Assembly (NCBI GenBank): GCA_030544225.1
Contig: CM060492.1
Span: 1,054,001 to 1,118,000, forward strand
From: Skeletonema marinoi
Taxonomy: Eukaryota; Bacillariophyta; Thalassiosirophyceae; Thalassiosirales; Thalassiosiraceae
Direction of reading: 5' to 3'
DNA: 64,000 bases
In this document: positions 57,844 through 64,000 of the stretch, in pieces
How the letters are laid out: every line of letters starts with the position of its first letter
Position numbering within the stretch: the first letter of the stretch is position 1
Position numbers and translations under genes: made by a program
The notes under the pieces: model-generated
Database searches by the model: none
Told to the model about the DNA's origin: nothing
Seen by the model: only the letters and a program-made list of their open reading frames with translations

Positions 57844-59580
57844 CTAAATATCCATAGTCTGCTGAAACTGATTGTGCTCCTTATCATTCTGCTGTTGTTG
57901 ATTCATAGCAGCAATCTGCGCCAACTGCGAACTCCCAAATCCAGTACCAAAATGCCTACCCGGAACAGCTCCTGCTGCCATTGCCGATGCCAAGTTAAAG
58001 TTGGCAGCACCGGGACCGATACCCATTCCAGCCATGCCTCCTCCCATGGTCATGTTGCGATGTTGCTGCAAGAGGAGCTGCTGTTGAAGAGCGTTTACTG
58101 GGTTCATTGCGTCGGCGGCAGTCATTCCTGCGGCCATTCCTTGGGCCATTCCGGCAGCAGACATTTGGTTGGAGAGTTGAGGGAGGGAAGGCACGGGTGC
58201 TGTGCCTGAGGCTGGTCCTTTGGACTCAACTTTTCCAACGGGAACGGCATCGGCAGTTGTAGATGTAATGAGAGGAGACTTTTTGGCGGCTGTCTTCTCC
58301 GCGGCATCCTGGAGGATTGCATCGTCCGTCTTGGGTTCGGCCGTGGCCGTGGCGGTGGCTTCAGGAGGTGGCTTACTCACCGTCATGGGAGCATTCAGAT
58401 CTCTCTTGTTCCTTCCCTTGATCTGCCAAGTGAAGTTGATGGACTTTAGCAAGTCGATGCGTTCTTCGGTAAGGAAGGAGTGACGACCCTCACGGAAGAA
58501 ACGGTACTGCTCACGTTGCTTGGCAACCCATTTACCAAGGGCACGGTTGCGAGAGTAGTGTTGGGGGACAATGCAATGTCCATTCTCCTTCTTAAACTCC
58601 AACAACTGTTCGTACCTGTCATTCCAATCGGCCCTATCCCTCACCTTCCAGATGAAGCCAAGTTCATCCAGCTGTGCCTTCCTCTCATCTGTCAACATGG
58701 TGGGCTTTCCCTCTGACTTGGCCTTGAACTGACGACGCTGATCAGTCACCCACTCTCCCAACTTGGAGTTCTTGGAGTAGTGACGAGGCACACGCGCATC
58801 CCCGTACTCACGCTTGTATGCCACAAGTGCATCAAAGTGCTTTTGCCAGAAGGACTCTCCACGAATGTTCCACTGGAAATCAATTGCGTCCAACACAGCA
58901 ATACGATCGGCATTCAAAAAGGTGGATGAGGTTTTGTTATCCATATAGAGTTCATAATGCCGACGCTGCGTCTGGATCCAATTGAACAGGGCGCGATTAC
59001 TATGATCGTCAGGGGAGATGTTCAAATCCCCATTCTTGGTTTTGAAGAGGATCAATTGATAGAGCATCGCGTTCCAGGATTCTTGACCACCACGGAAATC
59101 TTTTCCGCTAGAGGTGAGTGGGTCGACGAGGGAGTTCCCTTCTCCTGCCTTGTCCGAATCGGCGGTGCCTTCTTCTCCATCAGCAACTGCTTTGGCGCCG
59201 TCCTCCTCATTGTTGCCTTCGTCCTCCTCCTTGTTCATGTAGGTGTCATCCACCGGTGGAAGGGCGGGAGGGCCTTCGTCTGTTTCTTCGGGGGAGGGAA
59301 CATCATCGTCACCGCCCCCTCCATTGTCAACTGCTACTACGTCATCGTCTTCTTTGGCCCCCCTTTTAGCTCCACGAGCTGGAGTTTTCCTAGTAGGAGT
59401 TGTCTCGGTTCTGGCCTTCTTTGCTGCAGCTGCACATCAAACATTAGATGCGGAAGGGCGGGGGAACAAGAAAAATCTTTTGTGAGCGGCGTCTGGGCTG
59501 ATGCATGTTTGAAACATATCATGTGAACGAAAGCCACCATCATCGGCAAGGTTATCCTCCACACAGAACTTACGAGGCAT
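57844..59580 (-). CDS. Protein with three helicase-associated (HA) domains
   Basis: A 7-nt first exon (59580-59574, ATGCCTC) followed by a perfect GTAAGT donor is predicted; exon 2 runs from 59429 (or 59423, as the acceptor is CAGCTGCAG) to 57844. Total 530 residues in frame. Without splicing, the ATG frame soon stops, and no other ATG precedes the acidic N-terminus. Three repeats of about 70 residues (PF03457 type): ESWNAMLYQLILFKTKNGDL, SFWQKHFDALVAYKREYGDA and ADWNDRYEQLLEFKKENGHC, each with the motif LG(K/E)WV..QR or NWIQTQRR and ending in (I/L)xFxWxI. The tail is Ala/Met/Gln-rich. HA-domain proteins are numerous in diatoms and probably bind DNA; function is unknown. The basic N-terminus (RKTPARGAKRG) suits nuclear location. 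Confidence 0.82.
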
Positions 59581-59894
59581 TTTCAAAGTCTAAGAGAGAA
59601 GCTGGAATATTATCGCGTGTCAAGGTTATTATGATGCTCTGAGGATAACAGGCTGAGGATAACCATTGAGATTATTGTGAGCGACTGTGTTCATGTTTTT
59701 GGTTTTGAAGCCGTGGCGTGGCGTGTGCGTTGAAGCGGTGAACGGATGAGAGGTGCGAAAGCGGGTCTTTTTGGTCCGGCCCGCGTGAGAGCATCTTCAT
59801 TTATTTCATCAATCCTCACCCGCCGCGCGTGACCCCGTTTCGCACCCACACAAGCAAGCTCCAACTGGTCCGCAATCTTCCGCAATAACTGGGC
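59581..59894. other. Divergent promoter region, nothing recognised
   Basis: 314 bp between the HA-domain gene and the pseudouridine synthase gene. No repeats are seen. Confidence 0.45.
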
Positions 59895-61826
59895 ATGAAG
59901 ATGACCAAAACGAAACGCAATAGGAAGAGATCAAGGGGTGAATCTCCACTTCGTGTAGAAGATGTGCCACTCTCTACAGCTTTCAACTTGATTCACTCAA
60001 GTACAACGAATTTCTCTGACACAGACAACATCACGGAATGCAACAATCTTCATTGCAAATATCAAAGGCGCGTACGTATTGTGCATCCATATCCATACAC
60101 CTTTGCTACATTTGCAAAACATCGGTGGCTAGGCCGGCCACTCATTGACGTGTATCACGATGAGTTTGGAAGCTATCCAAGAAGTTATTATGAAGCTGCC
60201 ATCAAGGCAGGAAGGATTTTAGTTTCGGGAAAACGAGTCACTTGTGATTACTCAATAAAACAGGGCGATGAGTTGACTCATACTGTTCATAGGCACGAGC
60301 CTGCTGTTGGTTTGTCTGATTTATCATCATCTACAACATCACATGCTGATAATGAAAAAGAAGTTAAAACGCCTCCTATTGAAATTGTGTACGAGGATGA
60401 CACTATATTGGTCGTTGACAAACCAGCTAGTATGCCAGTTCATGCATGCGGAGCATATAATTACAACACACTTCTCGAGGTATTAGCTCAGTGGAAACCA
60501 GAATCTTATGGAACTGGGAAGCTTTTTACGGTGCATAGGTTGGACAAGCTGACATCGGGTCTCGTATTGATTGCCAAGAGTTCGTCCCTGGCTAGTTCTC
60601 TGGGTAAATGCATATTAGAGAGAGATGGATGCAAGAAAGTTTATCTGGCACGAGTCAAGGGCAGGTTTTTTGACATCCTTCAGAATGCTAATCATCCTTG
60701 GAGGATGAAGTGTTGGACATCACATAAGATAGAGGAAGGTGAAGGAACTGAAGAAAGAGTCGAGAGGCAGTCAAAACAACAAAAACTTGCAACTGTTCCT
60801 CCAGTTTCCCACGGAGAGGTTGCTGAGCACGATAAATACAACATATCTGGAGGCATTCAGGTTGAACTACCAGTCCTGAAGAAGAAAGGCAAGAAAAAGG
60901 CAGATGAAGCTAGTGTAAATCAGTCAGCATGCATCGCTGCATTGGGGTTTTGGGTCACAGATTGCCATGGAAATCTTGTTGAGAATGCATCTATTCAAGA
61001 TTGTACAAAACAATGTGACGACATGACAACAACCGAGATTATTGATCATGCAGTTGGATCACATGATACTGAGAAATTGTATGAACATACAGATTCTGCA
61101 AAACGATCTATACATTGGTTGCACTTTGCTTGCCCTTGTCGAATCTCGTCACACAAGAATGGAGTTTGTGAAGGTGGTGATTTTTCAGCCAAGAGCGAAA
61201 ACGAGCTAGAAGGAACCAAGCCGGCGCAGACTGCTTTCACATTATTGTCCTACGACGAGGCATCTGACACATCTCTATTGCTAGTAAAGCCTGACACCGG
61301 CCGAATGCATCAGATACGACTTCACTTACAAACGTTAGGGCATCCAATTGCAAACGATCATTGTTATGGTGGAGACTTGTGGTTTGGAGACGACGAAGGA
61401 CAACAAGCTTGCCGGAAGTCTAGAGAGTGGCTGAATAGGCTAGATAAAGGTTCAAACGATAGCGATCTTACAATCTCAAATGCGCCTGCCACAGATGAAG
61501 AAATATACCAAGTTGTTGCCAACAAATCTAGAGAGGATGGTGAATCTATGGACGACTTCATAGTAAAAACTTGTGTATGGTGTGCAAGATGCCGTGGTGT
61601 AGATGACATCAACTCTCTTGATGGATCTACAGAAGCAAAGCGTAGAAATGAGGAGGCTGTGTTCCGGAGAACACTGATGGAGTACTTAGTCCGAGCACAA
61701 GGAATTTGGCTACATGCGCTTCAATACAGTTTATCGGTAAATGATGATAAAGGTTCAAGAATTGCCAAGTACAGGACTGCGCTTCCATCTTGGGTGCATG
61801 ATACTGTTGTTAAATCAAATGAGTAA
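59895..61826 (+). CDS. RluA-family RNA pseudouridine synthase (RPUSD2/Pus9-like)
   Basis: 643 residues, ATG at 59895. It isomerises uridine to pseudouridine in tRNA or other RNA. An S4-like RNA-binding region (about 95-135) has YYEAAIKAGRILVSGKRVT and GDELTHTVHRHEP, the latter typical of the eukaryotic Pus9/RPUSD2 branch. The catalytic domain has IVYEDDTILVVDKPASMPVH, the catalytic Asp217 in TVHRLDKLTSGLVLIAK, KVYLARVKG, and DTGRMHQIRLHLQTLGHPIA followed by DHCYGGDLW. Two long inserts (about 265-430 and 500-560) carry cysteines (HFACPCRISS, VWCARCRG) that could bind zinc, lengthening it over the family's usual 350-550 residues. The target site is not predictable. Confidence 0.92.
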   Translation: MKMTKTKRNRKRSRGESPLRVEDVPLSTAFNLIHSSTTNFSDTDNITECNNLHCKYQRRVRIVHPYPYTFATFAKHRWLGRPLIDVYHDEFGSYPRSYYEAAIKAGRILVSGKRVTCDYSIKQGDELTHTVHRHEPAVGLSDLSSSTTSHADNEKEVKTPPIEIVYEDDTILVVDKPASMPVHACGAYNYNTLLEVLAQWKPESYGTGKLFTVHRLDKLTSGLVLIAKSSSLASSLGKCILERDGCKKVYLARVKGRFFDILQNANHPWRMKCWTSHKIEEGEGTEERVERQSKQQKLATVPPVSHGEVAEHDKYNISGGIQVELPVLKKKGKKKADEASVNQSACIAALGFWVTDCHGNLVENASIQDCTKQCDDMTTTEIIDHAVGSHDTEKLYEHTDSAKRSIHWLHFACPCRISSHKNGVCEGGDFSAKSENELEGTKPAQTAFTLLSYDEASDTSLLLVKPDTGRMHQIRLHLQTLGHPIANDHCYGGDLWFGDDEGQQACRKSREWLNRLDKGSNDSDLTISNAPATDEEIYQVVANKSREDGESMDDFIVKTCVWCARCRGVDDINSLDGSTEAKRRNEEAVFRRTLMEYLVRAQGIWLHALQYSLSVNDDKGSRIAKYRTALPSWVHDTVVKSNE

Positions 61827-61885
61827 TCATTACACTCTTACTTCCACTCTTACTTCAAGCTTATAATAACCAAGAAATGCTGAGT

Positions 61886-62551
61886 CTACATTCGAGTGAG
61901 AACAAAAATGTTTCCTTTATCTCCTCTTGTCAATCTAACATCTTGATCAAGATACGTAATATCCAGAGATCCCCTAAACGAATCAGGCGCATCAAATCCA
62001 ATCGGACCCAACTGAAATCGTTTAAACTTGACATCTGTGAGCTTCCCATTCACAGGTGAAAGTTCCGCACTAATACTGCGTGGAACTGGGAACAAGACAT
62101 ATTGAACAGTCTCGGAATTCTTCGCTGACAGTGTTGTTGTATCGATATTTTGAATGATTGGCCCTATCCTTGGGAACCCACCCTTTCCAAGAATAGTATC
62201 GGATGTTGTGTAGTCAAGTGACCAATCTCCATTCACACTTGCCTTCTTGAGTGGATTGAGAGTTGGATTAAGAGCTTCCAATTCCGCAAAGAGTGTTTGC
62301 ATTTGTTCCTTCTGTTCCTCAGTAGCAGTTAGGCCACGCTTTGTTTCAGATGCTAGAGAGAGGATTTGTTCCTTCAGTTCTGATCGACGCACATCTTTGG
62401 ATTGGAATAGATTTGGAAATGAGAACGCATTTCGTGCAGTTGTCGATGATGATGAGTATGTAGATGTTGCTGGCAGAGTTGAGAATGCATCTGCTTGCTG
62501 CTGCAGACAGAGACAGCAGAGGGTGGCTGCAAGAGTAATTGATAAATACAT
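61886..62551 (-). CDS. Plastid lipid-associated protein (PAP/fibrillin)
   Basis: 221 residues from the ATG at 62551, chosen because it opens a signal peptide (MYLSITLAATLCCLCLQQ) ending ADA and followed by FSTLP, the diatom plastid rule. The open frame extends further upstream, but that part has no leader character. Mature protein: LKEQILSLASETKRGLTATE, LEALNPTLNPLKKASVNGDW, SLDYTTSDTILGKGGFPR, VQYVLFPVPRSISAELSPV and a C-terminal YLDQDVRLTRGDKGNIFVLT with the conserved RxxRGxxGxxFVL of fibrillins. Fibrillins are lipocalin-like proteins of plastoglobules and thylakoids, binding lipids or quinones. Converges on the pseudouridine synthase gene (59 bp). Confidence 0.92.
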   Translation of the reverse strand: MYLSITLAATLCCLCLQQQADAFSTLPATSTYSSSSTTARNAFSFPNLFQSKDVRRSELKEQILSLASETKRGLTATEEQKEQMQTLFAELEALNPTLNPLKKASVNGDWSLDYTTSDTILGKGGFPRIGPIIQNIDTTTLSAKNSETVQYVLFPVPRSISAELSPVNGKLTDVKFKRFQLGPIGFDAPDSFRGSLDITYLDQDVRLTRGDKGNIFVLTRM

Positions 62552-62872
62552 GGTTGTGGAAGGTTTGTTTTTAGGCAATGAATTATGGTAGCAATGGTTG
62601 CGGGTTGCGGACCTCGAACTGTCGGCGTGAGTGAATGAGGAATGAGTCACTTTATACCCACGGATACTTCCTACAAACACCCATGGATATCTTTCTGGCG
62701 CGAAGAACACTGCCATCAAAGATGAGAACCTCCGCATCATCGACATCGGTGTCAAAAAGGATTCTTGGCTCGGCTATTGTGGGGCTCTTCCAACCAATGA
62801 ACGGCGCTCATAATCTACAGAACAAAAGGAGCAATAGCATCACTTTAGAAAAAGGAGGAAATAACTGTCAAA
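62552..62872. other. Divergent promoter region, nothing recognised
   Basis: 321 bp between the fibrillin and trifunctional protein genes. No repeats or conserved blocks are seen. Confidence 0.45.
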
Positions 62873-64000
62873 ATGTTACTGAGCTCCGCAGTCAGAAAAT
62901 CGCTAGCCTCGCCGCTAAGCCGTCAACTAATGGGACAGCAGTCGTCCCTTCTGGGCAGAACGGCCATCTCTCGCGCTGCATCGAGACTACTTGATAATGC
63001 CAATCACACACAGCACTTACCAGCTACGAAGCACTTTTCCAGTGCTGCCGCGGCAATCCAAGAAGAGCCCGCTTCGAAACCTTCTCCGCCACCACCAGCA
63101 GCAGCGGCGAAGAAAGAAACTCCATTTGTTCCATCCCCTCAACGCAAATACAAGCACTTCCAAAATGTCGAACTCACCCCCGCCGGCGTTGCCATCATTC
63201 GATTCGACAACCCCGACAAGAAAGTCAATACACTCAGCTTCGCCCTAATGAGAGAAGCACAGACCATGTGGGAAGCCGACATTCAATCCAACTCGGAAAT
63301 TACATCCATCGTCTTTACTTCTGCCAAGGAATCTGGATTTATTGCCGGTGCGGATATTTTTGATATTAGCAGTGTGCATGACAAATCGGAGCTGGTTCCT
63401 GTGATTGAAGAGGCGTTGAACTTCTTTTTGCATATGAAGGCAAAGGATGTTCCAATGGTGGCGGCAATTCATGGTCCTGCGTTGGGGGGTGGATTGGAAT
63501 GGGCACTTTGGTGTGATTATCGTATTTGTACTGATTCGAAAGCTACCAAGCTTGGGTTGCCGGAGGTGAAGCTTGGGTTGCTCCCGGGCTTTGGTGGGAC
63601 GCAGAACCTACCTGCACTTGTTGGTATTCAGGGCGCGATGGATATGATGCTAACGGGTAAGAATATCCTCCCTGCAAAGGCCAAGAAGATGGGTCTTGTG
63701 GATTTGGTTGTTGCACCTCAGTCGTTGGAGTCGGTTGCGATTGAGACTGCGGAAGGACTCGCCAATGGAACGGTAAAGAAGAGTAAACCAAAGAAGAAGT
63801 CTCTGATTAACCGATTGATTGAGGATACTCCACCTGGACAGAATTTGATGTGGTCCAAGGTCAAGGAGACTGTCGATAAGAACACGGATGGTAACTATCC
63901 CGCTCCATATGAGATTATTGACTGTGTCAAGTATGGACTTGCCCATCCTGGGATGGAAAAGTTCAAGCATGAACGTGAAGGATTTGCAAAGCTTGCTGCC
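62873..64000 (+). CDS. HADHA: Mitochondrial trifunctional protein alpha subunit, 3' end outside window
   Basis: 376 codons are visible, open to the window end. The ATG at 62873 opens a mitochondrial presequence (MLLSSAVRKSLASPLSRQLM) continuing to a Pro/Ala-rich linker. The enoyl-CoA hydratase domain begins VAIIRFDNPDKKVNTLSFAL and has SGFIAGADIFDI (oxyanion-hole loop), AAIHGPALGGGLEWALWCDY with the catalytic glutamate, and LGLPEVKLGLLPGFGGTQNL with the second. The longer hydratase spacing and the following KPKKKSLINRLIEDTPPGQN, HPGMEKFKHEREGFAKL match HADHA rather than stand-alone hydratases. The 3-hydroxyacyl-CoA dehydrogenase part should follow outside the window. It catalyses steps of long-chain fatty acid beta-oxidation. 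Confidence 0.93.
   Translation, partial: MLLSSAVRKSLASPLSRQLMGQQSSLLGRTAISRAASRLLDNANHTQHLPATKHFSSAAAAIQEEPASKPSPPPPAAAAKKETPFVPSPQRKYKHFQNVELTPAGVAIIRFDNPDKKVNTLSFALMREAQTMWEADIQSNSEITSIVFTSAKESGFIAGADIFDISSVHDKSELVPVIEEALNFFLHMKAKDVPMVAAIHGPALGGGLEWALWCDYRICTDSKATKLGLPEVKLGLLPGFGGTQNLPALVGIQGAMDMMLTGKNILPAKAKKMGLVDLVVAPQSLESVAIETAEGLANGTVKKSKPKKKSLINRLIEDTPPGQNLMWSKVKETVDKNTDGNYPAPYEIIDCVKYGLAHPGMEKFKHEREGFAKLAA

Overview
The window is nuclear DNA of a photosynthetic stramenopile, most likely a diatom. The evidence is dense protein genes with few, short (about 70-110 bp) GT-AG introns; plastid-type leader sequences with a hydrophobic signal ending in Ala followed by Phe (four proteins); an NPL4-like protein with a signal peptide, as expected for the extra ERAD-like system of complex plastids; proteins with repeated helicase-associated domains; and a TrpC-TrpF fusion. 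A centric diatom is plausible, but the species cannot be read from the sequence.

Layout. 0-11.4 kb: 3' part of an ABCF1-type ABC protein, an NAD(P)-binding epimerase-like gene, a PD-(D/E)XK-like protein, a JMJD8-like JmjC protein, the KEOPS kinase Bud32, and a UvrD-type helicase. 11.4-14 kb: nested mobile elements, a 2.1 kb element with 525 bp inverted repeats inside a smaller G/C-rich repeat. 14-26 kb: zinc alcohol dehydrogenase, HNH protein, a plastid protein with two internal repeats, a degenerate receiver-domain protein, a signal-peptide NPL4, and a large armadillo protein. 26-35.5 kb: a fossil fragment of the topoisomerase II gene, a 13-exon EF-hand NADPH oxidase, an FkbM methyltransferase, and a 2.7 kb gap with a MITE and a second copy of the core of the 11.7 kb element. 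35.5-50 kb: small secreted protein, BMT5-like methyltransferase, TOP2, TrpC-TrpF fusion, RBM26/27-like RNA-binding protein, J-domain protein, plastid UbiA prenyltransferase. 50-64 kb: GCK-domain protein, GIY-YIG/zinc-knuckle protein, isovaleryl-CoA dehydrogenase, APC7, a low-complexity protein, a helicase-associated-domain protein, an RluA-type pseudouridine synthase, a plastid fibrillin, and the 5' part of the mitochondrial trifunctional protein alpha subunit.

The genes do not form one pathway. They are mainly housekeeping functions: translation and tRNA/rRNA modification (ABCF1, Bud32, BMT5-like, pseudouridine synthase), DNA topology and repair (TOP2, UvrD), cell cycle (APC7), mitochondrial branched-chain and fatty acid oxidation (IVD, HADHA), and plastid biology (UbiA, fibrillin, NPL4, repeat protein). 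The most striking large-scale property is strand alternation: 24 of 29 neighbouring gene pairs are on opposite strands. Convergent stop-to-stop gaps have a median near 110 bp. Every recognised transposon-like repeat sits in a divergent (promoter) gap.

No retrovirus-like or other virus-derived element, CRISPR array, rRNA or tRNA gene was recognised. Exon boundaries are by-eye predictions, checked for GT-AG, reading frame and total length divisible by three.
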